From CAXBNB01 sp040151475 (GTDB lineage: Bacteria > Bacteroidota > Bacteroidia > Cytophagales > Cyclobacteriaceae), in the NCBI RefSeq assembly GCF_040151475.1, contig NZ_JBDKWG010000133.1, forward strand, positions 62,001-126,000: 64,000 nt of DNA, in the 5' to 3' direction. Below the pieces are notes generated by a model. The model was not told the DNA's origin and ran no database searches. It saw only the letters and a program-made list of their open reading frames with translations. The stretch's first letter is position 1; each line of letters opens with the position of its first letter. Shown here one piece after another: positions 18,270 through 28,499 of this stretch. Made by a program: the position numbers and the translations under genes.

Positions 18270-18401
18270 ATTGTCACATTAAAATTAAGGTCGCAAAATT
18301 AAGTGAAAATTTGTATAATACTACACCCGGCCTTGTAAAGGCAGAAGTAAAAATGTAAGCATGAAAGTAATGTGGATTTTTTCTTTCAGAAGGCTATAGT
18401 G

Positions 18402-21400
18402 TTATTTTCTAACTACTTTAAACATCTGATAGTAGTCTCCATCGACTATTTGAACAAAGAACATCCCCTCTGCACTTTGGTTCAATGCCTTATTCATCTC
18501 TTCATTCAACTCTTCCAGTGCACCACTGGCACTTAATATAACACGGCCATCGTTTGTAACCACTTGCATCCTTATTTTTTCAGAACGCTGTACCGAAGAA
18601 GTCAATTCTGCCAAAGTCAAATCCACACCTTGTTCTGCCGGATTCGGGTATATGCCCCAACGAACAGAAGTAGTAACAGGAAGTACCACTATCGTAGAAC
18701 TATAAGAAAATTGTCCATCATAATCGACCTGTTTTATGCGATAATAATATTGAGTAAAAACTGATACTTCTGTATCCAAAAACTGATAAGACTGAACTAA
18801 ATTGGTATTTCCAGCTCCTTTCTTAGATCCTATCACTTCGAAAGTAACACCATCCTCAGACCTCTCAACATCAAAATGATCGTTGTTGATTTCCGTTGCT
18901 GTTTGCCATAACAACCCTATGCCAGCAGACTCTCGCTTGCCACTAAAAGACAACCAGGTAACAGGCAGCCCCGATTCTTCGTCGCTACTACCGAAAGTTT
19001 GTGGACTAAAGGCACTTTGCTGATATACTGTAAAAGAACCTGAAAATTCATCACCTGACTGGTCTGTGCCCTCTCCACTGGCAGCCACCCATTCAGATCC
19101 ATCCCAGTGAACTATGCTTAATTTATCCAGAGCTCCCACACCAACCCCACTGGCATAACTACCAGATCCATAAGACAATGTCATATCAGCTGCAGCAGAT
19201 CCTGCCCTCGCTACTTGCCAATACTCATATTGGCTTATTTTTTTAAATACCTCATCATCAAATGCATTCTTGTTATATCCACCTGAAGTGGGGTCACTTC
19301 CTACATAAGATATAGTCCAGGTATCCGTTGCTGATGTATTTTCAAGTATTACAGGCTGGTATCTTGAATTATTTCCGGTTGGATAAGTAAAATCCGTTCC
19401 ACTATTCATTGCTTTTTGAATTTGACCATCTACAAAACTGGATGACGACCCTCCCGACGTTGTTGCTGTGGCCGTAAGTTGTAATCTCGCCGGAGAAGCG
19501 GGAAACGAATTTGACGTAAGGATTCCTGAGGCCATAGTCAATGCTTTATTTACAGTAATTATGTTACCCGGAGTATAAGTATTGGATGACTTATCCATGG
19601 TAAGGTTATTGAATGTAAGTGCCCCCGTGGTTATCTGTGCATTGGATCCTCCAAAGATAACTGTACTATTGTCGGCATTGAAAGTTCCACTATTGTCCCA
19701 GTCACCCTCTACCCGAATATTCCCATTATCAGCATTTATGATTCCGGCATTGTCCAGCAATCCTTTGATTGTAGTAGTTCCATCACCAGCATTATAAGTA
19801 CCACTATTATTCCAACCTCCCATAACAGATATATCTGCATCGTTGGTTCTGTTTTGTAACGTTGTACCAGAAGGAATGGTAACCTTTCCATTAACAGTAA
19901 GGTCAGAAGCGGTCATTGTCACCGTGGCAAATGACCCTTCCATAATTTTTAGGTTGTTGTAGGTATCCCTGTTGTTCATTGTCATTGTACCAGCATACTC
20001 TATGGTACCTCCGCCAGATGCCACAAAATCCGTGTAATTTCCAGCAGGAAAGGTATTGGTCAGTACCCTCATAGTACCCGTACCACTTATAATACCCAAG
20101 TTATGACCAGTTACAGTACCCACATTTAGAATTCCATCAATGGTTGACTTGTAGGCTTTAGAACCTCTGGTATTGGCATCTGATATATTGATTCTGGTTC
20201 CGTCCAAAATAACAACCGGAATTCCTTTTGGTACCAGAACAGAGGGACTCATACCTAAGGGGTCGCCACTTGAATCAAATGTCCAATTACTAGCAGATAT
20301 CCAAGTTCCACCTATATCTGTATCGGCCACATTAGAAACAGATAACCTGCTATAAAGAGGTAATATAGGGTTGGGTAATGTTTCCTCATCTGCTTCTGCA
20401 TCCACTTCATTTTTGGACGTACCTACAGAATAATCATAAGTACCACCCAAGGGTGGAAGGTTACTAGCCAATAAATTAGTAAATATCATGTTAGTACTAG
20501 TAGCAATACCACCGTGACCATTGGTTTCCCATCCCAAGGGATCACTATTAGGATCCAAATAACCGGCAGCTAAAACACCAATATCAGTATCAGGATCATC
20601 ATCGTAAGCTATTAATTCCGAAGGATATGAATAGGTATGTACACCAACAAGTGTAAAGTCCAAACTGGCATCCCGAGATACAATCCAATTATAGTTTAGT
20701 ATTTTTTCGTTACTACTTTGATTATAAGTAAGGTGAACGCTATTCACTGGCACAACTGTGAGTGATCCGGATGCAGTAACACTGGCAAATAAATAAGAAG
20801 CAGGTGTATAATTGGTAGAAGTTCCTATTTCGTATATAAAACTTTTTGCCAATCCTGTAGCCCAATTTTTTGTTATTCCCAAATCACTGGTAACTCCATT
20901 TGTTTTAATAAACTCATCTTCATCTGCACCTGTTATACTAGCACTTTCACCGAAGGTCAGGCGGTTAGATTTGATAAATAAATAACGATTGTCATGATCA
21001 AAATTAAGTACACCTTCTATCGTCATATCACCATTTACTGTCACTGTTTTTGTTGTAGCTGTTCCACCCAACGTCAGGTTAGTAAAAAATCCTGAATTAC
21101 TCGTAATTGTATTGCTAATTTCATTGGTAGATTCAATCAGGACAGTTCCTGTTCCTGTCTGAGAACTATTATTTGTTATATTCTTTTGTACCAATAGATT
21201 TTGGGTTGGTTCATCTAAATCCAAAATACCAGAGTAAATATAAAGATTCTGCAAAGTTGGAGATGTCCCGTCCAATGTAAGAATTGATCCCTCAGCTTTA
21301 CTAATTGTCAAATCATTAAAGGTAGTTAAAGCAGATAAGGTGGCAGATTGTGCTCCTGATCCGTTAAATGTAGTATTGTTTGTACCACCAGTATAGGTAC

Positions 21401-24400
21401 CTGTACATACCAAATCTCCTGAAATGGTAACATCCAGAGAATTGGTATTCAACACAGAAGGAGTAGGAACAGTTAATGTTCCTCCGACAATCAGTCCATT
21501 CGAGAACATATTCACCGTTTGTGCATTACTGCCACCTCCATTTTGTATGCTAAAATTTCCAATACTCGGAGCTACATTAATCCTGAAATTACTTTGAGTA
21601 GTCCCTGCTGAACCAAGTCCAACCGTTATTGTACTGGTAGTGGAAATATTACTGGTTTTAGGATTAATATACAAATCCGTATAGCTTGTTCCTCCGGTTT
21701 GTCTTTGAACATTCAATGTACTGCTTCCGGTTAAAGTAAAATTACTTCCGGCATTGTTAGCTACTTCAAAAACACCTCTATTGTCCACATCAGAAGAACT
21801 GATACCACCCACTGTAACTGTTCCGCCTGTTTGAGTATATGAAAGTGCTCCTGTTAAAGTGGATGATGACCGTCTGATTGATCCTTTTACCCACATCGAT
21901 TGTGAAGTGGATACTATGATTGACGGCACTCCGGCAGAGCCATACTCCAAGTCAACATTATTTCCATTCACACTTGTATTACCAATATTTAATATACCTG
22001 TTCCAGAAACTTCCAGGGCACCATTCAGAAATAAGTCATAAGCATCATTATCCCCACTCGTAGTATTAACCGTTCCTGCGCTTACGGTTAATTTAGCAGT
22101 TGGTTGAATTGTATAAGAAGTGGAGCTTAAGCTGGTAGTATTTGATGTTGCCCAATTAAATGTACCGTTAGTAATGGTAAGCCAGCCTCCTGTAGCGGCA
22201 GTGGTGTTAACCGTGCCAGGAACATTGAAAGTCAAAGTTGGCGTTGCTGATGTTCCTTTGTTGATCGTAAGCGTAGATAAAGTTGTAGTTGGTGTACCTG
22301 CACCAGTAAAACTCGTATTACTACTTCCGGTAAATGTAAGGGCTACTGTGCCAGTATTGCGAAAATTAACCGTACCATTATTGGTAAACCCTCCAATAAC
22401 AGATAATGTGTGTGTGCCACTCGTTGTACTAAATGTTCCGCTATTAGATACATTTCCTTCTACTGTTATGGTTGTATTGCCAGAATTTGTCAGACTAAAT
22501 GTACCGCTCGATACTGTTAAATTCCCACCAATAGCAAGTGTCCTTGCTCCATTATTTCTTACAGTGCCTGTACCTGTCTGCTGCGTCCAATTATTATAAA
22601 CAGTCAGATCTGTAGCAGGTAGAATGATTGTTTGACCAGAATTAGGATTCAGGATTAGATTATAATACTTAGTCAATGGAAGGCTTTGTGGTGCAGGGCC
22701 AGCTGTAGGGAGGGTTTTTGATGTGCCGTACCATTCCACCGTTCCTCCATTTTCTCCAAGAAAATTAGTAAAATCCCCGGCTGGGAAAACCGCAGCAGCA
22801 ATACGTAGCGTACCCCTTCCAAGAACTGCTCCCCCGATGCTCGTTCCAAAGTTGTGCCCGGTAAACGTACTTGCATCAAGTGTAGAACCCGTACTTATGC
22901 TGAGCGTGCCGCATGTACTGTTTGCAACTGCGGTTACCGTATGGTTTGCAGATGCCCCGTCACCAATCACTACAGGACAATAGGAGCAAGAGGTCGGATT
23001 GCTGGATGCTACGGCTCCTGTGTGCTTCAAAGTTTTGTCTGTACTCCAGGTGGAGCTTACATTCCAATTGCCAGTTTGGCGACTAAAATATGCTGTTACA
23101 GTACCAAAGGCAGCTAAATTTCCAGCCGTGTATTCTCCATCCAGCTGATCTCCAGTTACTCCCGTCCAACTCGTTCCCGTGCTAAAATTAGGTATTGGAG
23201 GTGCGCTACCTGTTGTAAAAGTAGTGTTTGCATATCCCCACGCATAGGTAGCTGGATCATAACGAGCTGCCCGATAAGTAGCTCCATCCTCTGTTGCAGA
23301 ACCGTAATTATATGATTTATGAATAACCCCTGTGATTCCCGTATATCCAGAACTAGTCACCCTCCAATAATACCTTACGCTCTGGCTAGATGTTGTTACT
23401 ATAGGGTGAGTGCTGTTAACTGGTCTTACTGTAATTTTACCATGCACTGATGCCGTTGCGTTAATGGTATTCGGAGTATAGCCTGCGCTGGTACCTACTG
23501 GGAATATTAAATCTCCAGCAGCACCTTGCCTCGTTAAGCCCCCTGCATTGTGGAGGCCACTGGTCAAAATTCTTTTATTTGTACCAAACCCAACACCGGT
23601 AGTTCCATCACTATAAATACCTCCATTGACCACTAAGGCATTCGAAGCGATATTAAGTGTAGTATTTGTGTTTGTAAGGCGCAGATTTCCACTAATCGTT
23701 TGCTTGCCTGTAGTGGCAATGGTTGCACTTGTGGCAATAGTTAAATTTCCGAAGGTACCATTGCTACCATTTATTGTGGCAGCTGTACTTGTATAGTTAA
23801 TAAGGCCAGTTCCGGAATGCGTAGCATTATTCGTAAGAACCCCTGTTCCGCTCACAGTGAGCGTCTTTCCTCCATCTGCAAGTGTTCCCGATGTGAGGGT
23901 TAAGGCTGTGGTAATATTAGGAAAAGTCTGAGTACCTGCCAGGGTCAGTGTGCCACCGACTTTGTTCATCACCACGCTAGGCAGACTGGTAATTGTCCCA
24001 TTGTGAGTCCAGATTTGTGCTCCCGTTCCATTCAATGTCGTTACCCCAGTTCCTGGTGTATAAGTCGTTCCTGAATTAATAGTAAAATTTCCACCTACCG
24101 TTACATTATAGTCGTTATTAATAAAGGATGGAGAGTTGCTGGTATTGATAGTAAAGTTGTTTAAGACTACAAGGTTGGACTGAAGTTGTGTGTTTTGAGT
24201 AGTGCTGGATTCCTCATAAATATTAAGATTATAAAGTGGGGCTGTAGTATTGATATAGCCAGGATATGATGCTCCGCTTGCCTGCTCACCTGTATAGAGG
24301 TTAACTGTTCCACCTGTAACATTGTAATTTCCTTCGGATGAAGTCACCTGAAACAAACCACCATTGCTGTTATTGTTGTTAGTTGGTTTCGCCACATTTA

Positions 24401-26927
24401 AAATCCCTCCAGACATTTGAAATGTACTGCTGGCGAGTGCCATATCAAATCTATGGTAGGCGTCCGTATATTGGTCAATTGTAGCACCAGAAAGTGCATA
24501 ATTATAACCCACATTGAGCGTACCCCCTGTCATGTTGAAGGAAAAAATGATATCGCCTCCAAGAGCCCTGGGTCTAAATTGCCACACTGTAACAGTACCT
24601 CCTTCTTGCAGATAAGCCCCCCCACCCTGAGATCCAAGTCCTTTCGAAAACCCTCCATTTAGGGTGCCTGCCGTAACACGCAAAAGTCCACTCATCAAGA
24701 TCCTACAGTCCCTATTGGTTCCTGCAGGGTTAAGATCGGAAAGCTGAATGGTAACATCATCGCCATTTAACCATAGTGCGCCAGATGTCGGTATTGGGAA
24801 ATAATCCGATGTACCCAGGCCAAGACAAAGGTTTGGAATATCGATGCTACCCGTTAGCTCCAGGGTACCGTTCACAATTGACAGGGCATTGGCGGAAACT
24901 TCCTCATCGGCTGAAACACCACCACCCGTAACTGTAGCTATATTTGATGGCCCAAACAAGCGGAAATAATCGGTGTCCGTTGAGTTTACTGTAACAATGG
25001 CCTGTTGCCCGGTTCCCTTATCTACAATAAATCGATAAAAATCTGTTGTATTGTTACAGGTTACTGTTTGGTCAGTATTAGATGAAAATGTTACCTTAAC
25101 AGCATTTCCCTGAAGTTCATTTCTATGTAAATCATCATCCTGATTATCAGGGATTGGGTAAGAATCACCGTAATCATTTTCGTCTAACTCACCATCTGTT
25201 GGATCATAAAATTTTATAACACCTTCATTTGTAATATTGCCATACATAAAAAGGTCATGTTGGCTCGTGCTGTTTTCATTTCCAGCTCCAACGGTGATAC
25301 GTCCAGATGCGGCTACATTTAAATCTCCATTTAACGTAATAGTGCGTTGCGTACCAGAATTATCGTTGATTTGCCATGTTGTGGTTCCTAAATCATCTGT
25401 GCTAGATATTGAAAAAGTACCATTCACAGTCAAATCACTTACTAGCGTAAAAGTGGTACTACCTGAACTATTGGTCATTTTCAGGTTGTTGTATTCAGTC
25501 TGGTCAGTAGGTAAATCTCCAGTTGTGTCGTAGTATTCTATGGTGCCACCAAGTGTGGATACAAAATCTGTGTAAGTACCGGAAGGCAATGCGGTACCTT
25601 TAACCCTCAATGTACCTTCTCCGGATATTACCCCCAGATTTTGTCCTGTAGTAGTAGCCATATCCAAAATACCCCCGGCTTCAATCGTGGTAGAAGACAG
25701 GTTTTGACCTGAAATATTTGCAGTTACGGTAAAGCCATTTAGGATAACAATTTCTTCTCCTGCGGAAGGGTATTCTTCTAAACCATTGTCATAGGTAGTT
25801 CCTGAAGGATCCAGAGTCCAAGTATAAGGGTTATCAAAATCTCCAGATTCGTAAGAATACCAGGTTTTGCTGGAAGAACCGGAACCCGTTCCTGTAACGC
25901 TAATATCATCAAAAGCAAAACCATCACTTGCAATACCATAGTTATCGTATTGTTGGAATTTCACTACAAATGTAGAACTAAGACTAAGGTCATTTGCAGT
26001 CACCAGAGCCGATATGTCAAGTTCAATAGTCTCGTAACTCGTGCTACCACCAACAAGTGAGTATACCTTAGTAAAACTACTCCCACCATCATCGGAAAAG
26101 AATACTCCATCTTCAGTATGCTCTTCGTCACCGAAATTCTTCCATTCAAAAGACAAGTCGACAGTAGTTTTTCCTGAAAGATCTAAGTACAACCAGGCTT
26201 CATTGGTACTGTAATTATTATTACTGCTTACATCCATAGTCATGTGATAACTACCATTGGGCGAGTCATTGCCTGTAATTAATACCTGTCCAACATTACT
26301 ACTCGTAGTGGACCAAGAAGCTCCTAATGACCCTGATTCAAAGTCGTCAGTAAATGGAAGTGTAGCATATACAGGAGTTGTCACGCTAACGTCATCGAAA
26401 GCGAAACCGTCATCGTCAATTGGCCAGTTGTCGTATTGCTGAAACTTAATAACAAATGTCGCATTCAGGCTAAGTGCATTACTGCTTGCCAAATCATCTA
26501 CATCCAAATTGATGGTCTGATAGGTGTTATTTCCTCCGGTGAGTGAATATACCTTCGTAAAATTACTTCCACCATCATCCGAGAAGTATACCCCATCTGT
26601 TGTATTATCTTCATCACCAAATTCTTTCCAAGCAAAGGACAAATCTACAATTGTCAATCCCGACAGATCTACATGCAACCATGCTTCATTTGTGCTATAT
26701 TCGTTATCTTCGTCTGTGTCCATGGTCATGTGATAATTACCATTGGGTGAGTCATTACCTGTAACTAACACCTGTCCGGCATTGCTACTGGTAGTAGACC
26801 ATGAAGCCCCTAATGAACCAGATTCAAAATCATCAGTAAATGGAAGAGTAGCATAGGTTTGAGCTAAAGACTTAAATGACAAAAGGGTCACAAATGCCAA
26901 AAATAGGAATAAGGTCAGTTTTCTCAT
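18402..26927 (-). CDS. Giant repeat-rich surface protein with T9SS type A sorting domain
   Basis: A 2841-residue secreted protein. A signal peptide (LAFVTLLSFKSLAQ) precedes two tandem copies of an about 160-residue jelly-roll-like module (DDFESGSLGASWSTTSSN; about residues 26-187 and 188-349). The central 2200 residues are Thr/Ser/Asn/Gly-rich strands of beta-helix character, marked by three copies of a module reading roughly GHNLG-ISG-GT(L/M)RV-PAG-YTDF-GGTIEY near residues 430, 1355 and 2270. A fibronectin-like segment (LPVTWLSFSGKRES) follows at about 2655-2755, then the Por sorting tail (WGIYPNPAEQG to the terminal KVVRK). The T9SS tail directs export across the outer membrane and attachment. 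No enzymatic motif was seen, so adhesion or matrix function is the best guess. It has its own promoter and appears monocistronic. Confidence 0.93.
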   Translation of the reverse strand: MRKLTLFLFLAFVTLLSFKSLAQTYATLPFTDDFESGSLGASWSTTSSNAGQVLVTGNDSPNGNYHMTMDTDEDNEYSTNEAWLHVDLSGLTIVDLSFAWKEFGDEDNTTDGVYFSDDGGSNFTKVYSLTGGNNTYQTINLDVDDLASSNALSLNATFVIKFQQYDNWPIDDDGFAFDDVSVTTPVYATLPFTDDFESGSLGASWSTTSSNVGQVLITGNDSPNGSYHMTMDVSSNNNYSTNEAWLYLDLSGKTTVDLSFEWKNFGDEEHTEDGVFFSDDGGSSFTKVYSLVGGSTSYETIELDISALVTANDLSLSSTFVVKFQQYDNYGIASDGFAFDDISVTGTGSGSSSKTWYSYESGDFDNPYTWTLDPSGTTYDNGLEEYPSAGEEIVILNGFTVTANISGQNLSSTTIEAGGILDMATTTGQNLGVISGEGTLRVKGTALPSGTYTDFVSTLGGTIEYYDTTGDLPTDQTEYNNLKMTNSSGSTTFTLVSDLTVNGTFSISSTDDLGTTTWQINDNSGTQRTITLNGDLNVAASGRITVGAGNENSTSQHDLFMYGNITNEGVIKFYDPTDGELDENDYGDSYPIPDNQDDDLHRNELQGNAVKVTFSSNTDQTVTCNNTTDFYRFIVDKGTGQQAIVTVNSTDTDYFRLFGPSNIATVTGGGVSADEEVSANALSIVNGTLELTGSIDIPNLCLGLGTSDYFPIPTSGALWLNGDDVTIQLSDLNPAGTNRDCRILMSGLLRVTAGTLNGGFSKGLGSQGGGAYLQEGGTVTVWQFRPRALGGDIIFSFNMTGGTLNVGYNYALSGATIDQYTDAYHRFDMALASSTFQMSGGILNVAKPTNNNNSNGGLFQVTSSEGNYNVTGGTVNLYTGEQASGASYPGYINTTAPLYNLNIYEESSTTQNTQLQSNLVVLNNFTINTSNSPSFINNDYNVTVGGNFTINSGTTYTPGTGVTTLNGTGAQIWTHNGTITSLPSVVMNKVGGTLTLAGTQTFPNITTALTLTSGTLADGGKTLTVSGTGVLTNNATHSGTGLINYTSTAATINGSNGTFGNLTIATSATIATTGKQTISGNLRLTNTNTTLNIASNALVVNGGIYSDGTTGVGFGTNKRILTSGLHNAGGLTRQGAAGDLIFPVGTSAGYTPNTINATASVHGKITVRPVNSTHPIVTTSSQSVRYYWRVTSSGYTGITGVIHKSYNYGSATEDGATYRAARYDPATYAWGYANTTFTTGSAPPIPNFSTGTSWTGVTGDQLDGEYTAGNLAAFGTVTAYFSRQTGNWNVSSTWSTDKTLKHTGAVASSNPTSCSYCPVVIGDGASANHTVTAVANSTCGTLSISTGSTLDASTFTGHNFGTSIGGAVLGRGTLRIAAAVFPAGDFTNFLGENGGTVEWYGTSKTLPTAGPAPQSLPLTKYYNLILNPNSGQTIILPATDLTVYNNWTQQTGTGTVRNNGARTLAIGGNLTVSSGTFSLTNSGNTTITVEGNVSNSGTFSTTSGTHTLSVIGGFTNNGTVNFRNTGTVALTFTGSSNTSFTGAGTPTTTLSTLTINKGTSATPTLTFNVPGTVNTTAATGGWLTITNGTFNWATSNTTSLSSTSYTIQPTAKLTVSAGTVNTTSGDNDAYDLFLNGALEVSGTGILNIGNTSVNGNNVDLEYGSAGVPSIIVSTSQSMWVKGSIRRSSSTLTGALSYTQTGGTVTVGGISSSDVDNRGVFEVANNAGSNFTLTGSSTLNVQRQTGGTSYTDLYINPKTSNISTTSTITVGLGSAGTTQSNFRINVAPSIGNFSIQNGGGSNAQTVNMFSNGLIVGGTLTVPTPSVLNTNSLDVTISGDLVCTGTYTGGTNNTTFNGSGAQSATLSALTTFNDLTISKAEGSILTLDGTSPTLQNLYIYSGILDLDEPTQNLLVQKNITNNSSQTGTGTVLIESTNEISNTITSNSGFFTNLTLGGTATTKTVTVNGDMTIEGVLNFDHDNRYLFIKSNRLTFGESASITGADEDEFIKTNGVTSDLGITKNWATGLAKSFIYEIGTSTNYTPASYLFASVTASGSLTVVPVNSVHLTYNQSSNEKILNYNWIVSRDASLDFTLVGVHTYSYPSELIAYDDDPDTDIGVLAAGYLDPNSDPLGWETNGHGGIATSTNMIFTNLLASNLPPLGGTYDYSVGTSKNEVDAEADEETLPNPILPLYSRLSVSNVADTDIGGTWISASNWTFDSSGDPLGMSPSVLVPKGIPVVILDGTRINISDANTRGSKAYKSTIDGILNVGTVTGHNLGIISGTGTMRVLTNTFPAGNYTDFVASGGGTIEYAGTMTMNNRDTYNNLKIMEGSFATVTMTASDLTVNGKVTIPSGTTLQNRTNDADISVMGGWNNSGTYNAGDGTTTIKGLLDNAGIINADNGNIRVEGDWDNSGTFNADNSTVIFGGSNAQITTGALTFNNLTMDKSSNTYTPGNIITVNKALTMASGILTSNSFPASPARLQLTATATTSGGSSSSFVDGQIQKAMNSGTDFTYPTGNNSRYQPVILENTSATDTWTISYVGSDPTSGGYNKNAFDDEVFKKISQYEYWQVARAGSAAADMTLSYGSGSYASGVGVGALDKLSIVHWDGSEWVAASGEGTDQSGDEFSGSFTVYQQSAFSPQTFGSSDEESGLPVTWLSFSGKRESAGIGLLWQTATEINNDHFDVERSEDGVTFEVIGSKKGAGNTNLVQSYQFLDTEVSVFTQYYYRIKQVDYDGQFSYSSTIVVLPVTTSVRWGIYPNPAEQGVDLTLAELTSSVQRSEKIRMQVVTNDGRVILSASGALEELNEEMNKALNQSAEGMFFVQIVDGDYYQMFKVVRK
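25881..26852 (-). repeat. Tandem duplication encoding the N-terminal module of the giant surface protein
   Basis: Two adjacent blocks of about 486 nt (roughly 26367-26852 and 25881-26366) encode modules identical at most positions, including DDFESGSLGASWSTTSSN, then GNDSPNG-YHMTMD, YSTNEAWL, EDGV/TDGV-SDDGGS-FTKVYSL and DGFAFDD-SVT. The DNA similarity is high enough to indicate a recent in-frame duplication. Confidence 0.85.
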
Positions 26928-26983
26928 GGTTATAAATCTGTAACGTTCTGATTCGCAGACTTGTCTAGTTGGATTATTGCAAG

Positions 26984-27012
26984 CAAAAATAAGTATTTAC
27001 AAATAAAACAAA
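26984..27012 (-). promoter_or_regulatory. Bacteroidota-type promoter for the giant T9SS protein
   Basis: On the minus strand TTTG (27009-27012), a 17-nt spacer and TATTTTTG (26984-26991) match the TTTG/TAnnTTTG promoter form known for Bacteroides and Flavobacterium. The predicted transcript would start about 50 nt before the start codon at 26927. This is one of two notable items in the 375-nt gene-free stretch 26928-27302. Confidence 0.6.
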
Positions 27013-27097
27013 TGTCTTTATAAACGCAATATTGCGACATATTGAATCATTAATATACTTTTTTTTGTAAAAATACAAGCTCAAATAGTATTAATTG

Positions 27098-27129
27098 AAA
27101 AAATTCGATGAATGGTTTATTTCCATCGA
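27098..27129 (-). terminator. Probable terminator of the nine-gene operon
   Basis: A short hairpin (TCGATG 27105-27110 with CATCGA 27124-27129) is followed on the minus strand by A then six T residues (27103-27098). It lies about 175 nt beyond the last operon gene and upstream of the promoter for the giant surface protein. The stem is only 6 bp, so this is tentative. Confidence 0.45.
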
Positions 27130-27302
27130 TAATTGGAAAAAAATTATAATGTTCAAAAAAATTAGAGGAGAGACAGAAAATTTGAATGAATGAACCATTA
27201 GTGTATAGGGTGCTTCATCCTTTTTGTGTATTCACAAATTACAAAGAAGTGAAAATCCTTAACCGGAAATTAAGAAACCCGTTTTTGATGTCTAAAATAA
27301 CT

Positions 27303-28475
27303 CTACTGCCTTCTCTTTTTTATTATCAAAATAATGCCTCCAACAAGCACTATAACCACCAATCCAAGTATGGCATACAATCCGGAATTCATAAGCTTAC
27401 TGTCATATTCCACTTCATTTTCAGTGCCGTCACTGCTTATATGATTAACTTCCGGTATGGATGATAACGAAACATCTTCACTTAAACTATATTCCTTAGG
27501 TTGAAACAGTTCTAAGTCTTCAGTATTGCCACCGGACTTGGTTGCTTCTATGGAAATGATCTGACTCATTTCAGACAGGATCATGGGATTTTCTACATCA
27601 AACTTTAAAAGGCCATACAGCTCCGTTCGGAGATGTGGATCCCAGGTCATTGGGATGAGTTTGCCTAACATCCATTTTCGATCCAACCCACATTCACAAT
27701 CTGCACCTATTATGTTCAGTAGCTTAAAAATAGAATTAGATTGGATCTCTTCATAAGGAATCACGTCACCCATTATCCGGCCTCTTCCGTAAATGATCAC
27801 TGCCATTGGCCGCTTTACTTTTGATGCATCAATTCCCAAGCTCCACAATAGTGTGGTTTCCTTTTCCATTTCATCTCTTGAAAGAGTCACCAGCTCAGGC
27901 CCTTCTTTAATCAGCTTGGGCATACGGGGCATGATTTTCTCCAGTTCGGACACGTCTCTTTTGGCAAATTCTGATGCCACCTGATTTTCCTTAACATCCA
28001 CTCCACTTAACAGTAAAACCACAGCATATTTGCGCACCAGCATGGATTTTATATTGCTTCTAAAAGAGGAGTTGACTATCGACCTCAACAAACCTTCAAT
28101 CGAACTCCCATCCTTTGGCACAGGCAACTCAACTGAATTACCATCAGGTGACAATAACACTGTTGTTGGAAAGATCCTGTCCTTTTTTTCTGATAAGTAA
28201 TTCAATATTGGATCCCCTTTGTCAGAAATGCTTACCGCTTTAGATTTTACATTGGAATACTGAAAGATTTTTTCTGCACTTTTTTCGAATTGTAAAACTT
28301 CACCCTTCTTAGTTTGGGCATCATAGAAATAATACATAATATAGGGATTGGGAGCTATTTCAGCAAACCCAATTTCCCTGATATTGAAGCGACAAGCCAT
28401 ACTCACCAGCAGAATCATAGCACCACCTACAAGCAACAACCTTTTATTTGCAATGCTTTTTTCTCTCTTTTTCAT
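27303..28475 (-). CDS. Membrane-anchored protein with two terminal TM helices and a Cys-Glu-Cys motif, unknown function
   Basis: A 390-residue protein with a transmembrane helix near each end (about residues 12-30 and 366-386), Lys/Arg-rich termini, and a periplasmic region of about 330 residues. That region has a thioredoxin-like look early on (DRIFPTTVLLSPDGNSVELP) but no CxxC. Later it has a striking run YGRGRIMGDVIPYEEI and then GADCECGLDRKWMLG (about residues 257-271), which looks like a conserved ligand-binding or metal-binding patch. I do not recognise a named family; similar YGRGR/ADCECGLDR-type proteins seem familiar from Planctomycetes, from memory only. It starts 24 nt after the giant propeller gene and closes the operon, so a shared function is likely. 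Confidence 0.8.
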   Translation of the reverse strand: MKKREKSIANKRLLLVGGAMILLVSMACRFNIREIGFAEIAPNPYIMYYFYDAQTKKGEVLQFEKSAEKIFQYSNVKSKAVSISDKGDPILNYLSEKKDRIFPTTVLLSPDGNSVELPVPKDGSSIEGLLRSIVNSSFRSNIKSMLVRKYAVVLLLSGVDVKENQVASEFAKRDVSELEKIMPRMPKLIKEGPELVTLSRDEMEKETTLLWSLGIDASKVKRPMAVIIYGRGRIMGDVIPYEEIQSNSIFKLLNIIGADCECGLDRKWMLGKLIPMTWDPHLRTELYGLLKFDVENPMILSEMSQIISIEATKSGGNTEDLELFQPKEYSLSEDVSLSSIPEVNHISSDGTENEVEYDSKLMNSGLYAILGLVVIVLVGGIILIIKKRRQ

Positions 28476-28499
28476 ATCGGCTTATCTGTGTAAATAGAC

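Noticed and set aside
22120..22599. Plus-strand open frame of 159 codons, rich in Val, Pro and Leu
   Set aside because: It is antisense to the giant T9SS gene; its composition is the complement of the Thr/Ser/Asn/Gly repeat coding sequence and it has no signal or domain.
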